A stretch of DNA of 64,000 nucleotides from Mesorhizobium sp. WSM4313 (GTDB lineage Bacteria > Pseudomonadota > Alphaproteobacteria > Rhizobiales > Rhizobiaceae), in the NCBI RefSeq assembly GCF_002294725.1, contig NZ_NSFT01000005.1:124001-188000 (forward strand). Reading direction: 5' to 3'. A program made the position numbers and the translations under genes. The notes under the pieces were generated by a model. It saw nothing but the letters and a program-made list of their open reading frames with translations, was not told the origin of the DNA and did not search any database. Positions 44,093 through 54,196 of this stretch are shown in pieces; positions within the stretch are counted from its first letter, which is position 1; every line of letters begins with the position of its first letter.

Positions 44093-44953
44093 ATGCGGCG
44101 TTTCCTAAAGGCAACGCTGCTCTTGTTTTTCGTGCTGATCCCGGCCGCCCAGGCATTCGCCGATCCGCCGCAGTCGAAGTCGGCCGCCAAGCGCCTGATT
44201 TCCCGCGTCTGCGATCTGATCGAGACCCAGGCCCAACAGAACGGGCTGCCCAAGGATTTCTTCGCCCGGCTGATCTGGAAGGAGAGCCGCTTCGATCCGG
44301 GCGCGGTGAGCCCGGTCGGCGCCGAAGGCATCGCGCAATTCATGCCGGGCACCGCGAAGATGCGTGGGCTCGCCGATCCCTTCGACATCGGGCAGGCCAT
44401 CCCGGCCTCGGCGAAATATCTCGCCGAGATGAAGGTCAGCTACGGCAATCTCGGGCTCGCGGCCGCGGCCTACAATGCCGGCGAGAACCGCGTGTCGCGC
44501 TGGCTGAGCTCGGGCGGCTTCCTGCCAATGGAGACGGAAAGCTATGTCTTCGATGTCATGGGCGAGCCCGTCGACAAGTTTTCCGACAAATCCTATGCCG
44601 GCACCGTCCAGCCGCTCGACCCGAAGATGAGCTTCGCGGTTGCCTGCCGCAGGCTGCCGGTGATCATGTCGCGGACCGTCGCCATGGCTTCGATCAACGT
44701 AAAGCCGTGGGGCGTGCAGGTGGCGGGCAATTTCCGCCGCTCGGCGGCGATAGGCCAGTGGCTGCGGGTCAGGGGCAGGTTCCCGGCTTTGCTCGCCAGC
44801 CGTGACCCGGTGGTGAGCCGGGTGCGCACGCCGATCGGCCGGCGCGGTATCTACGCGGTCAGGATCGGCGCCGATTCGCGCGGCGAGGCCAACGGCATCT
44901 GCGACAAGCTGCAAAGCGTCGGCGGCGCCTGCGTGGTGCTGCGCAATCGGTGA
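44093..44953 (+). CDS. Lytic transglycosylase (SLT domain)
   Basis: A 286-residue protein with a signal peptide (1-23, ending AFA) and an SLT/lysozyme-like domain (about 45-150). The catalytic Glu is in LIWKESRFDPGAVSPVGAEGIAQFMPGTA, followed by AAAYNAGENRV. The C-terminal half includes GIYAVRIGADSRGEANGICDKLQSVGGACVVL, which looks like a SPOR-type septal peptidoglycan-binding domain. It cleaves glycan strands in the periplasm. It starts 4 bases after the ispG stop and is probably cotranscribed. Confidence 0.9.
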   Translation: MRRFLKATLLLFFVLIPAAQAFADPPQSKSAAKRLISRVCDLIETQAQQNGLPKDFFARLIWKESRFDPGAVSPVGAEGIAQFMPGTAKMRGLADPFDIGQAIPASAKYLAEMKVSYGNLGLAAAAYNAGENRVSRWLSSGGFLPMETESYVFDVMGEPVDKFSDKSYAGTVQPLDPKMSFAVACRRLPVIMSRTVAMASINVKPWGVQVAGNFRRSAAIGQWLRVRGRFPALLASRDPVVSRVRTPIGRRGIYAVRIGADSRGEANGICDKLQSVGGACVVLRNR

Positions 44954-45337
44954 CGCAACGCCAGGACAGTGGGCCGCAAGAGGTGCTCGAAACGCGCGAA
45001 AGCCGGCGTGCAGACCGACTGCCCGGACTTGCACGCTGGCAATTCGAACGCGTGCACTTGGGTGTCGCCGACGACCTTGAGCTCGACACCAGCCGGCTGA
45101 TGCCGGCGAATGTGCCCGCCTCATCCAGCAGCGATTTAAATTGTAGCGACTTGCATTCCTGGCGGGGACGCGAGCTTCCCGGCCGTCAACAACGCCGATA
45201 GCCAATTGCTAATGTTGCGACGAGAATCCGCTTGTCAGGGCGGTGGCGTTCAAATCTTATTGCGCTTTGCCATAGTAAGAGCGGGCACAGTGTTTTCCAG
45301 GGCGCGTTTTTATTCGGATCACATAGGGGGGAGCATC
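44954..45337. other. 384-base gap
   Basis: No gene is supported. A GTG frame (44950-45201) overlaps the transglycosylase stop as GTGA, but its product resembles no family and lacks a ribosome-binding site. The right end shows GGGGGGAG, the ribosome-binding site of the next gene, preceded by an A/T-richer stretch (45150-45310) that probably contains its promoter. Confidence 0.4.
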
Positions 45338-46474
45338 ATGCCGGAGGGGAATTTCCTTAAAAGGGTGATCGGTGAGCTCGAAACACCGCGCACCAAGCGG
45401 CCGTTCGGGTCCGGCTGGCTGTCCGGCTCGATCGCATTGCTTGCCGGGATCACCGGCCTCCTGATGGTCATCGTATTGCGCTATCCGACGCTGACCTCGA
45501 TGCCGGACCTTGCTCCGATCCACCAGATGCTGTTCTTCAAGCCGGTCCTCTATTTCGTGCTTATCTCGGGCTACGTCCTGGCCATCCTGAGCATGATGCT
45601 GCGCCGGGAAAAGACGCTCGGCGTGGGGGCTATGGTCACGGTGCTGTTGGCCTCGCTCATCGGCATGCTCCCGGTGCGTCACGAGTTGCATGTCGACGGC
45701 GTGTTCTTCGGCCTTGATTTCTTCATTCTCAATGTCCTGTTCATGGGCGTGCTGTTCGTCCCGCTCGAACGCATCTTTGCCCGCAACAAGAGCCAGACCG
45801 TGTTCCGCGACGAATGGCGCGAGGACCTGTTCTATTACCTGGTCTCGTCGCTGCTGGTTCAGATATTGACCTACCTGACGCTCGCGCCGTCCAATTTCGT
45901 CAACGCGCAAGCCGGCCTCGGTTCGGTGCGCGCCTGGGTCCACGATCTCCCCTGGGTCGTGCAACTGCTGGCGGTGATGTTCCTGACCGATCTTGCCCAA
46001 TATTGGGTACACCGGGCCTTCCATCGCATCCCGTTCCTGTGGAATTTTCATGCCGTGCATCATTCGGCCAAGTCGATGGACTGGATTGCCGGCGCGCGGA
46101 TGCATTTCCTGGAAATCATCGTTCTTCGCAGCCTGACGGCGACGCCGATGTTCGTGCTCGGCTTCGATGAATCGGCGATCCAAGCCTATATCCTGATCGT
46201 CTACGTTTATTCGTCCTTCATCCATTCCAACATCGGAACCAGTTTCGGTCCGGTCGAAAAGATGCTCGTGTCGCCGCGCTTCCATCATTGGCATCACGGC
46301 CTCGAGAAAGAGGCAATCGACGTCAATTTCGCCATTCATTTCCCGCTGCTCGACCGGCTGTTCGGCACCTATCATCTGCCCGAGGGACGCTGGCCGAAGG
46401 GCTATGGCATTCACGGCCATCCGGTGCCGAAAGGCTATTGGCGGCAATTCCTGTATCCGTTCCGGCGGGGCTGA
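45338..46474 (+). CDS. Sterol desaturase/fatty acid hydroxylase family membrane protein
   Basis: A 378-residue membrane protein with about six hydrophobic helices before the catalytic core. The di-iron His clusters are HRAFH (about 227-231), HAVHH (243-247) and HHWHH (318-322), the fatty acid hydroxylase superfamily pattern. It inserts oxygen into a lipid C-H bond using molecular oxygen; the substrate (hopanoid, sterol, carotenoid or acyl chain) is not visible. The start at 45338 has GGGGGGAG just upstream; the frame is open 44 codons further. Confidence 0.85.
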   Translation: MPEGNFLKRVIGELETPRTKRPFGSGWLSGSIALLAGITGLLMVIVLRYPTLTSMPDLAPIHQMLFFKPVLYFVLISGYVLAILSMMLRREKTLGVGAMVTVLLASLIGMLPVRHELHVDGVFFGLDFFILNVLFMGVLFVPLERIFARNKSQTVFRDEWREDLFYYLVSSLLVQILTYLTLAPSNFVNAQAGLGSVRAWVHDLPWVVQLLAVMFLTDLAQYWVHRAFHRIPFLWNFHAVHHSAKSMDWIAGARMHFLEIIVLRSLTATPMFVLGFDESAIQAYILIVYVYSSFIHSNIGTSFGPVEKMLVSPRFHHWHHGLEKEAIDVNFAIHFPLLDRLFGTYHLPEGRWPKGYGIHGHPVPKGYWRQFLYPFRRG

Positions 46475-46510
46475 AGGCTCGAAAAGAGCTGGTTCAGAGT
46501 CGGCGGGACA

Positions 46511-46662
46511 GCGCCCCCCTCTGTCCTGCCGGACATCTCCCCCACAAGGGGGGAGATTGGCCGTCACGTTTGCTTTCGCCAATCTCCAACGGACGGACGA
46601 AGCGCCGGAACTGCTGATCTCCCCCCAAGTGAGGGAGATGCCCGGCAGGGCAGAGGGGGCGC
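46511..46662. repeat. Palindromic element, family D
   Basis: GCGCCCCCCTCTGTCCTGCC (46511-46530) and its counterpart GGCAGGGCAGAGGGGGCGC (to 46662) form the ends; inside, ATCTCCC/GGGAGAT pair. It lies between the convergent hydroxylase and hybrid kinase genes, occupying most of that gap. The type recurs in rhizobial genomes. Confidence 0.75.
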
Positions 46663-46707
46663 GAAGGAACTCGGCGGTGGCCGCCGAACGCACCTGGCGC
46701 CTGACGC

Positions 46708-49041
46708 TTAAGCCGTCTTCGCCGCCACGGTCTCGCTGAGCCAGGTGCCGATCTTGGCGCCGAGGCGGTCGGGCGAGACCGGTTTCGGCAGATAGTCGTC
46801 CATGCCTGCCTCGATGCATTTTTCACGGTCGCCCTTTAGCGCATGCGCGGTGACGCCGATGATCGGCGTGTGATCGCCGTTCTGCTCTTCGATGGCGCGG
46901 ATGGCGCGCGTCGCCTCATAGCCGTTCATCTCCGGCATGGAGACGTCCATCAGCACCAGGCGCGGGCGCAACGAGCGGTACATCTCGACAGCCGTCCGAC
47001 CATTGCCGGCTATGCGATAGCTGAGGCCAAAACCGTTGAGGATCTGGCCGAAGACCAGCTGGTTCACGTCATTGTCCTCGGCGATCAGGATATCGATCGG
47101 GCCGCTCGGCGCTGCCGTCGATTCCGGCGCCGCCGGCAAGGACACCGACGGGCCGCGGATGACGGTGAAGGCCGGCGGGGCCGCCTGGGCCGCGACCGGC
47201 TCGCGCACGAAATGCGCCTTGGCGCCTTGCGTGCGCGCCTTCTGGATGGCGGCAATCACGGTGCCCAGCAGCACCGCCGAACGCGCCGGCTTGGTAAGAT
47301 GCGCGACGATGCCGAAATCGATCACCATGCGGCCGAAATCGACCTGGTCTACCGAGGTGAGCAGCACGACGGGGATGGAAGAGAGGCGGCTGTCGGCGGC
47401 GATGGCTCTGGCGACATCGGCGCCGTTCATGCCGGGCATCTGGTAATCGAGGATGATGCAGTCGACCGAGGCGCCGAGCTGGCAGGCGCGGTCGAGGAAA
47501 GCGAGGCCGACCGCGCCGCTTTCGGCGGCCGCGCAGTCGAAGCTCCAGCTTCTGAGCTGCTCCAGCAGGATCTCGCGGTTGACCGGATTGTCGTCGATGA
47601 CCAGCACACGGGCGCCGGTGACGTCGACCGGCACCAGCTCGTCACGCGCCTGCTGGCTATGCGCCGGCAGCGGCACGGCGAACCAGAACACGGAGCCGCG
47701 GCCGATCTCGCTTTCGACGCCGATCTTGCCGCCCATCAGGTCGACAAGCCGGGCGCCGATCGCAAGGCCAAGGCCGGTGCCTTCATGGCGGCGGGTCGAG
47801 GAGCCGTCGACCTGGGCGAATTTCTCGAACACGCTTTGCAGTTTTTCGGCCGGGATGCCGATGCCGGTGTCCTCGACGCGGACCTTGAGCTGGACCACAC
47901 CGTCGACGACATCGCCGCCGACATCGATCAGGACATGGCCCTTCTCGGTAAACTTCACTGCGTTGCCGAGCAGGTTGGTGACGATCTGGCGGAAGCGCCC
48001 GGCATCGCCAACGACGAAGGCCGGCAGGCGCGGGTCGACGCGCACGATGAGCTCGAGGTTCTTTTCGGCAACGCGCGCCGACACCAAGGTCGCCACATCC
48101 TCGACCGCCTCCGCGAGGCGGAAAGGGGCGGGGTCGAGCGTCAGCTGGCCGGCATTGATCTTCGAGAAATCGAGGATGTCGTTGATGATGGTGAGTAGCG
48201 CGTTGCCGGATTTGACGATGACGTCGGTGAAGGTCTTCTGGCGCGGCGTCAGCTCCGTCTTGGCAAGCAACTCGGCCATGCCGAGCACGCCGTTCATCGG
48301 CGTGCGGATCTCATGGCTCATATTGGCGAGGAATTCGGATTTGGCGCGGTCGGCGGCCTCGGCCTTGAACAAAGATGCGGCGGTCTCGGCGAAGGCGCGG
48401 CGGATCGCATTCTCCATCGGCCGGAATATCAGAAACGCCGCGATGGCGAGCACGGCGAACAGCAGGCCGCTCGCCCACAGGAGCAGCCGGTCGCTGGAAG
48501 CATCGGCGAGGCGGCGCTCCTCGTCTAGCGCGGTGCGCACCTTCACCAGCATCGGCTGGGCGAAAAGGTCATTCTGGTTACGGATCTCGCGGTAGCTCCA
48601 CTCGTCGACCTTTTGGGCGACCGCCATCAGGTTGAAGTTGCGCACCATATCGCGCGCCGACCAGAACAGGTCGTCATTGACCGAAGCGGTGTCCAGCGCG
48701 TTGACGGTGTTGTTCGACAGGCGCGGCCTGATCGCGGCAAGCTGGGCGTTCAGGATCCCGATCTCGCCCATCAGGCGTTCGGAATGGCCGCGCGCGGCGG
48801 TCGCCAACGCATCGCGCGTCTCGCTGCGCCAGGCCGTGCCGGTGGTCTCGGCGAAATTGGTGGCGTTGCGCAGGTCGCGGGCGAAGATGACGAAATTGCC
48901 GCTGAGAGCATCGACCTCGTGGCGGTACGAATTCACACGGTTGAGCGCGAACATGACGGCGGCCGAGGCCAGCGCAAAGACAAGCAATCCCGAAATGTAG
49001 CGGATCCGGATCGACCGGAGGAAGGAAGAATATTCCGGCAT
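46708..49041 (-). CDS. Hybrid sensor histidine kinase with two receiver domains
   Basis: About 777 residues. Two transmembrane helices (about 15-35 and 190-206) bracket a periplasmic helical sensor region. A HisKA domain follows with phospho-His in [11 protein letters not shown] (about residue 243), then a HATPase ([28 protein letters not shown]). Two REC domains follow: one with DYQMPGMNG (about 540), another with DVSMPEMNG (about 710). It senses an unknown signal and passes phosphate within itself; no Hpt domain is present, so a separate phosphotransferase is required. ATG 49041 was chosen over a GTG 15 bases upstream. Confidence 0.92.
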   Translation of the reverse strand: MPEYSSFLRSIRIRYISGLLVFALASAAVMFALNRVNSYRHEVDALSGNFVIFARDLRNATNFAETTGTAWRSETRDALATAARGHSERLMGEIGILNAQLAAIRPRLSNNTVNALDTASVNDDLFWSARDMVRNFNLMAVAQKVDEWSYREIRNQNDLFAQPMLVKVRTALDEERRLADASSDRLLLWASGLLFAVLAIAAFLIFRPMENAIRRAFAETAASLFKAEAADRAKSEFLANMSHEIRTPMNGVLGMAELLAKTELTPRQKTFTDVIVKSGNALLTIINDILDFSKINAGQLTLDPAPFRLAEAVEDVATLVSARVAEKNLELIVRVDPRLPAFVVGDAGRFRQIVTNLLGNAVKFTEKGHVLIDVGGDVVDGVVQLKVRVEDTGIGIPAEKLQSVFEKFAQVDGSSTRRHEGTGLGLAIGARLVDLMGGKIGVESEIGRGSVFWFAVPLPAHSQQARDELVPVDVTGARVLVIDDNPVNREILLEQLRSWSFDCAAAESGAVGLAFLDRACQLGASVDCIILDYQMPGMNGADVARAIAADSRLSSIPVVLLTSVDQVDFGRMVIDFGIVAHLTKPARSAVLLGTVIAAIQKARTQGAKAHFVREPVAAQAAPPAFTVIRGPSVSLPAAPESTAAPSGPIDILIAEDNDVNQLVFGQILNGFGLSYRIAGNGRTAVEMYRSLRPRLVLMDVSMPEMNGYEATRAIRAIEEQNGDHTPIIGVTAHALKGDREKCIEAGMDDYLPKPVSPDRLGAKIGTWLSETVAAKTA

Positions 49042-49226
49042 GCGCAACCCCAACACATACGCACAATTTTAATGGTCGGGATTACGCTTGATTTACATTA
49101 AGATTTCGTTGGAGGGAGGGTGGCCTTGTCGCAGCTTCCAATACAAAGGCGACGTATCGCTGTCCGTGACAGACAGGGTAAGCGCACTGGAGTTCCGGAC
49201 AGCGCCTCGAACCGGATGGCAGATCG

Positions 49227-49445
49227 TCAATCCGATGTATCGGAGAGGATCCCGTTTCCTTTGCGCAGCGTGATCCGCCGTCGAGGATGCTCATCTCTCG
49301 CGGCTTGAAAAATGGCGCGGGCAAGCTGGGCCGTAGCGGCGCGAGCGAGGACCCGTTCGATGATCTCATGGCTGTCGGCCCGCCAGAGTTCGATACGATA
49401 GGGCAGCGCTTCGGCCGAACGGGAAGAATTGGCGCTCCGTGTCAT
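49227..49445 (-). CDS. Small protein of unknown function, paralogue 1
   Basis: A 72-residue protein with LPYRIELWRADSHEIIERVLARAATAQLARAIFQAARDEHP, then RRRITLRKGN. It is clearly similar over about 55 residues to the product of the next gene. The ATG at 49445 leaves 14 bases after that gene's stop; an alternative start at 49481 would overlap it. No known domain recognised. The Ala-rich helix flanked by short strands suggests a small alpha/beta fold. Confidence 0.7.
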   Translation of the reverse strand: MTRSANSSRSAEALPYRIELWRADSHEIIERVLARAATAQLARAIFQAARDEHPRRRITLRKGNGILSDTSD

Positions 49446-49459
49446 AGACAGGCCTCTGC

Positions 49460-49783
49460 CTAATTCGTCGGGCCGTTCCATCTCGAAACGAAATTGTTCT
49501 TGTGCCGCAAGGTGACGTAGCGATCCGGATGCTCACGCGTCGCTGCATAATAGGCAGCGTAGCCGATACTGGCATTTGCCGTGACAGCGAGGACTTGTTC
49601 GACACCATTCTTGGCGGCGTTCCACAACTCGACCCTATACGGCAGTTCGTCATGCTCGGCAGAGCCGGGTTCGTGAGAGACGGGATTTTCCTCGTCATCT
49701 CCAGGCTCGTTTTCCGGAGCAAAGCTGTACAGATGGCCCGGATTTCTGAGATTGGCCGCGAGAGTGGATGAATATGTCGCCAT
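49460..49783 (-). CDS. Small protein of unknown function, paralogue 2
   Basis: A 107-residue protein. Residues about 48-105 (LPYRVELWNAAKNGVEQVLAVTANASIGYAAYYAATREHP, DRYVTLRHKN) align with paralogue 1; the N-terminal 47 residues are variable, acidic and Pro-rich. Conserved positions include LPYR.ELW, A..A..A, EHP and TLR. It is likely cotranscribed with paralogue 1 and divergent from the triple-PAS kinase. Function unknown. Confidence 0.75.
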   Translation of the reverse strand: MATYSSTLAANLRNPGHLYSFAPENEPGDDEENPVSHEPGSAEHDELPYRVELWNAAKNGVEQVLAVTANASIGYAAYYAATREHPDRYVTLRHKNNFVSRWNGPTN

Positions 49784-49877
49784 GGTCCAAGCTTGTTGCT
49801 ATGCGGGATAGGCACGCTTATGTTGCAAACGTGTCACCGGACGAACTGCTTGTTGCGAGCGTAGCACGGGTTCGACA

Positions 49878-51881
49878 ATGCCACCGACCACAGCCGACGC
49901 GCAACATCTTTCCGACAGCCGGCGCCTCGAACTCTTCATCGACGCCGTTGCCGATTACGCGATCTACACCCTCGATGCAGATGGCCTCATCACCAGCTGG
50001 AATGCCGGCGCTGAGAAGATAAAGGGCTACGCGGCTTCGGAAGTCCTGGGGCAGCATTTTTCCCGATTTTTCACAGTCGAAGATCAGGCGAATGGGGTTC
50101 CGAGCAGGATGCTTGCCGCGGCAAAGGCGGAGGGAAGATACGAGGCCGAAGGATGGCGGGTGCGCAAGGACGGAACCAGGTTCTGGTCGAGCGGCCTTGT
50201 CCAACGGGTACTGGACCGCAACGGCGTTCTTTTGGGTTACGCCAAGATCACGCGAGACATCACGGAGCGCGTCGCCGCGCATGAATCGCTGCTGCAGAGC
50301 GAGCGGCGCTTCCGCATCCTTGTCGACGGCGTGACCGACTATGCCATCTACATGCTCGATCCAAGCGGCGTGGTCACCAATTGGAACGCCGGCGCCGAGC
50401 GGCTGAAAGGCTACGCTGCCGAGGAAATCGTGGGCCAGCATTTTTCCAAATTCTATACTCGCGAAGAACGCGCAAAAGGCACGCCGCTCCGCGTCCTTGA
50501 AGCAGCCGTGCAGAACGGGCGATATGAAGGCGAGGGTTGGCGCGTACGCAAGGATGGCAGCCGTTTCTGGGCATCGGTTGTCGTTACCCCGATCCATAAC
50601 GACGCAGGCCGACTCGAGGGATTCGCCAAGGTCACGCGCGACATCACCGAACGCCGTGCGGCGCACGAAGCCTTGCGCCAAAGCGAGCGCCAGTTCCGCC
50701 TTCTGGTGAGCGGCGTGACCGACTATGCGCTCTTCATGCTTGACCCCAACGGGCTGGTGACCAGTTGGAACGCCGGCGCGGAGCGCATCAAGGGCTATGC
50801 GGCCGAAGAAATCATCGGTCAGCACTTCTCACGTTTTTACACCGAGCATGACCGTGCCGCCGGTTTACCTGGCCGCGCGCTCCATACGGCAACACGGGAT
50901 GGACGCTTCGAAACCGAGGGCCATCGGGTCCGTAGGGACGGGACGCTGTTCTGGGCGAATGTCGTGATCGATCCGATCCGCGACGAGCGAGGAGAGCTGA
51001 TCGGCTTCGCCAAGATTACACGCGATATCACCGATCGACGCGATGCGGAGATCGCACTGCGGCAGGCGCAAGCGCAACGCGTTCATGCCCAGAAAATGGA
51101 TGCGCTCGGCCAACTGACCGGCAGCATCGTGCATGATTTCAACAATCTCCTGACGGTGGTCGAAAGCTTTGTTCGATTGGGGAAGAAAGTGGGCGCCGAT
51201 CCCGAAATGAAGCGGGCGACCGAATCCGTGGAACTTGCACTCCAGCGCGGCGCCGCATTGACACGCCAGTTGCTGGCCTTCTCGCGCAAGCAGGCTGCCC
51301 GCGCCGAGGTCGTCTCGCTGGCAGAGCGAGTGGAAGCCGTCCGCGCAATGATAGCGGGCTCCATGCGCAAATCGGTGAAATTGGTCGCCGCTGTCGGACC
51401 CGAAACCTGGCCAGTCAAGGTCGACCCCGGCGAACTGGAGCTTGGTCTCGTCAACATTGCCTTCAACGCGCGGGACGCCATGCCAGACGGTGGCCTGGTA
51501 ACGATAACGGCGGAGAACGTGCTGTTGTCGAGCGGCGATAACGCAGCCGGCCTGCAAGGTGAATTCGTCGCGTTGCGGGTGACCGACACAGGCATCGGCA
51601 TTGCGGCAGACGTGCTTCCGCAGGTTTTCGAACCGTTCTTCACGACCAAAGGGCCCGAGAAGGGCACAGGCCTCGGCCTCGCCCAGGTCTACGGTTTGGC
51701 GCAGCAGTCCGGCGGCGCGGTCACGATTGACAGCGAAATCGGCAAGGGCACGACGGTGACGATCTATCTTCCCCGGGCCGATATGGCAGTCGCCGCGCAG
51801 AGCGCGGAGCCGGAACAGCCGGCCAGCGCGAATGTGGTGCCGTTGAGGACAAAGGGCCGTTTTGCCGATGATCAAGACTGA
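49878..51881 (+). CDS. Histidine kinase with three tandem PAS domains
   Basis: A 667-residue soluble kinase (no membrane segment). Three PAS/PAC units at about 18-131, 146-259 and 275-388 repeat the same wording (WNAGAE..KGYAAEE..GQHFS.FYT, GWRVRKDG..FW), so they arose by internal duplication. The kinase core follows: His419 in SIVHDFNNLL, then NIAFNARDAMPDGG, DTGIGIA and GTGLGLAQVYG. Kinases of this layout often end in a receiver domain; here the protein stops after the ATPase and a 30-residue tail. The signal may be redox, light or a small ligand. No response regulator is adjacent. Confidence 0.9.
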   Translation: MPPTTADAQHLSDSRRLELFIDAVADYAIYTLDADGLITSWNAGAEKIKGYAASEVLGQHFSRFFTVEDQANGVPSRMLAAAKAEGRYEAEGWRVRKDGTRFWSSGLVQRVLDRNGVLLGYAKITRDITERVAAHESLLQSERRFRILVDGVTDYAIYMLDPSGVVTNWNAGAERLKGYAAEEIVGQHFSKFYTREERAKGTPLRVLEAAVQNGRYEGEGWRVRKDGSRFWASVVVTPIHNDAGRLEGFAKVTRDITERRAAHEALRQSERQFRLLVSGVTDYALFMLDPNGLVTSWNAGAERIKGYAAEEIIGQHFSRFYTEHDRAAGLPGRALHTATRDGRFETEGHRVRRDGTLFWANVVIDPIRDERGELIGFAKITRDITDRRDAEIALRQAQAQRVHAQKMDALGQLTGSIVHDFNNLLTVVESFVRLGKKVGADPEMKRATESVELALQRGAALTRQLLAFSRKQAARAEVVSLAERVEAVRAMIAGSMRKSVKLVAAVGPETWPVKVDPGELELGLVNIAFNARDAMPDGGLVTITAENVLLSSGDNAAGLQGEFVALRVTDTGIGIAADVLPQVFEPFFTTKGPEKGTGLGLAQVYGLAQQSGGAVTIDSEIGKGTTVTIYLPRADMAVAAQSAEPEQPASANVVPLRTKGRFADDQD

Positions 51882-51898
51882 TGACGTCGCCGCCGATG

Positions 51899-52471
51899 CT
51901 ATGAGGTGACGACGAGAGAGCGGTATCGGGCGGCCACGACCGCAATGATCGCCAGGTGAAGCAGGATCGCGAGAGCTGCGCCGATCAATTGCGGGACAAG
52001 ACCTCCCGTCCGGCCGATCATCCAGATCGTGACGACGCTCAGCGGCAAAAACAAAATGACGCTGGTGACGAGGCCGGGATTGTATTTGCCGAGCCGCGCC
52101 GATGTCACGAGGTGCGCGAGCGCGTTCACGATCATGACATAGGGGGCAACCAGGCCCCAGGCGGGTCCCCACAGGAATGCCGCATAAAGAGCCAGCAGGT
52201 TGATGCCCCAGACAAACGGCAGGTTGATGACGAGAACCGAGGCGACGGTAAGGGCGTCACGGCCGCCGAAAACATTTTTGTTCGCGAATTTGCGGAATCG
52301 GTCGCCAGCGTGCTCTTCGACCTGATGGACCATGTAAAACGGGCTGTGCAGGAAGATCAGGAACACCGGCAGCGGAAGCGATAAGACCGGCGCGGCCGCT
52401 ATGAGCGATGCTGCCATGAACCCTGCACCGATGACCCAATAATCGGCCAGCCAGGCTTTCAGCTTAAGCAT
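51899..52471 (-). CDS. HXXEE domain membrane protein
   Basis: A 190-residue protein with about six hydrophobic helices. The HXXEE motif appears as HQVEEH (about 49-54), with HSPFYMV just before and NALAHL later; these conserved His/Glu residues may bind metal. Function unknown. It converges with the triple-PAS kinase, with 17 bases between the stops. Confidence 0.82.
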   Translation of the reverse strand: MLKLKAWLADYWVIGAGFMAASLIAAAPVLSLPLPVFLIFLHSPFYMVHQVEEHAGDRFRKFANKNVFGGRDALTVASVLVINLPFVWGINLLALYAAFLWGPAWGLVAPYVMIVNALAHLVTSARLGKYNPGLVTSVILFLPLSVVTIWMIGRTGGLVPQLIGAALAILLHLAIIAVVAARYRSLVVTS

Positions 52472-52715
52472 TGGTTCCCCGCCTCCTCAGTCAGCGATCC
52501 TGCACGAATGGACGCGCATCGCCAGGACTATTCAAGTGCGTGGACGCCGTGGCGCTACTTGACCACGTCGGATATTGACCGCCGCGACCTTCCCTGAGAC
52601 AGTCAATGGAAGATGCGCGCCTCCAAAACTTGGCACCCCGCCGGCTCGGCCATCCGTTGCGGCGTCTGGCCTTTCGCCATTGATCAGAGGTGGAACGCGA
52701 GCATGAGAAGCGGCC

Positions 52716-53690
52716 GTGAGCGAACCTATACAGCGGATAGTTGAGACCAACGGCATCCGCCTCAATATCGCGGAGCAGGGCGAAGGGCCGGTGGTGCTTT
52801 TGTGCCATGGCTTCCCTGAATCCTGGTATTCCTGGCGGCATCAGCTGGGCGCGCTCGCAGCGGCGGGCTTCGGTGCCGTCGCCCCCGACATGCGAGGCTA
52901 CGGCAAGAGCGACCGGCCGGAAGCGATCGACCAATACACGCTCTTTCATCTGGTCGGCGACATGGTGGGTCTTCTCGACGCCCTCGAGGTCCCCAGCGCC
53001 GTCATCGTCGGCCACGACTGGGGTGCGGTGGTGGCCTGGCATGCCGCGCTGCTACGGCCGGACCGCTTCCATGCCGTCGTCGGCCTCAGCGTGCCGTTCC
53101 GACCGCGCGGCAATGCGCGTCCGACCAGCCTCATGCCGCGAACGGCGGAGTCCCAGTTCTACCAGCTCTATTTCCAGCAACCCGGCATTGCCGAGGCGGA
53201 GCTGGAACGGGACCCGCGGGCCACGGTGCGCACCATGCTTTACGCGGTGTCGGGAGACGCTTCGGATGGCGGCGCCAGAATTGCCATGGTCCCGCACGGC
53301 GGAGGTCTCCTGCAAGCCGCCGAGGTTCCTGCAAGTCTGCCGCACTGGCTCAGCGAAAGCGACAGCGATTTCTACGCCGGCGAGTTCCAGCGCACCGGCT
53401 TTGCCGGAGGTCTCAACTGGTACCGCAACATCGACCGGAACTGGGAACTGATGGCGCCCTTTGCCGGCGCGCGGATCAAGGTTCCCGCTCTCTACGCAGC
53501 AGGCGACCGTGACCTTGTGGTCGCTTTCCCCGGCATGGATCAACTGTTGGCCAATCTCAGGAACTTCGTCCCGCAAATCCGCGATACGCTGATGCTGCCC
53601 GGCTGCGGGCATTGGACCCAGCAGGAGCGCCCGGACGAGGTCAACGCCGCGATGATCGATTTCCTGCGGAGCTTGCCGAACCGGGGCTGA
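52716..53690 (+). CDS. Epoxide hydrolase-like alpha/beta hydrolase
   Basis: A 324-residue soluble hydrolase. HGFPESWYSWRHQL gives the HGFP oxyanion motif, GHDWGA places the nucleophilic Asp (as in epoxide hydrolases and haloalkane dehalogenases), GDRDLVV the acid and GCGHWTQQE the catalytic His. Two cap-domain Tyr, which activate the epoxide, are plausible (FYQLY, NWYRN). It likely opens epoxides to diols. The start is GTG at 52716 with weak upstream Shine-Dalgarno sequence. The 244-base gap before it contains no clear gene. Confidence 0.87.
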   Translation: MSEPIQRIVETNGIRLNIAEQGEGPVVLLCHGFPESWYSWRHQLGALAAAGFGAVAPDMRGYGKSDRPEAIDQYTLFHLVGDMVGLLDALEVPSAVIVGHDWGAVVAWHAALLRPDRFHAVVGLSVPFRPRGNARPTSLMPRTAESQFYQLYFQQPGIAEAELERDPRATVRTMLYAVSGDASDGGARIAMVPHGGGLLQAAEVPASLPHWLSESDSDFYAGEFQRTGFAGGLNWYRNIDRNWELMAPFAGARIKVPALYAAGDRDLVVAFPGMDQLLANLRNFVPQIRDTLMLPGCGHWTQQERPDEVNAAMIDFLRSLPNRG

Positions 53691-53765
53691 TCCAAGGGAA
53701 AGCGAGTATCGGCTCCGACACGGAAAGTTGGGCGTGCGCTCGGCAAGCGACTCGCCCGGTTCAAG

Positions 53766-53984
53766 TCAGGCACTATCCTCGGCCCGGTAGGCGTCGGGAA
53801 GAATGAAGACCTCGTCGGCGCGGCCATAGCCTCCGTCGGGAACTTCCTCGATCAGCACCATGGTGTGGGGGCGTACACCTTCGCCGAAATAGTCGACGAA
53901 CATCTGCGTGGTCTTGTGGACGAGGTCTTCCTTTTGCGCCTTTGTAAGGGCGGCCTCGGGCATCTTGAAGTTGGCAAAGGGCAT
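53766..53984 (-). CDS. Tautomerase family protein
   Basis: A 72-residue 4-oxalocrotonate tautomerase-superfamily protein. After Met removal it would start with Pro (MPFANFKMPEAALTKAQKEDLVHKTT), the catalytic base. Residues VLIEEVPDGGYG follow. It is about 10 residues longer than the classic enzyme. Substrate unknown. The ATG at 53984 with AAGGAACCTGGAA upstream was chosen over a longer frame. Confidence 0.85.
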   Translation of the reverse strand: MPFANFKMPEAALTKAQKEDLVHKTTQMFVDYFGEGVRPHTMVLIEEVPDGGYGRADEVFILPDAYRAEDSA

Positions 53985-54196
53985 TTCCAGGTTCCTTCCG
54001 GTGGATTTCACGGCTCTGGATAGAGGGCCGGGGAGGCGTCAGCGACCGGGCCGATGATGTCCGTTCGTTGTCCTGGAGCGGATATAGACTGCTGCGGATG
54101 CCGGATAATCACCCGGCCATCGACAGCAGTATTCGAACATAGCGAACAATCGGAGCTGTTGTCGGCTTCGGCAATTGCCGCCCGCCGCGCCACCGT

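Noticed and set aside
44950..45201. GTG frame overlapping the transglycosylase stop (83 residues)
   Set aside because: GTGA overlap is suggestive, but no ribosome-binding site, no recognisable family and composition unlike neighbouring genes.
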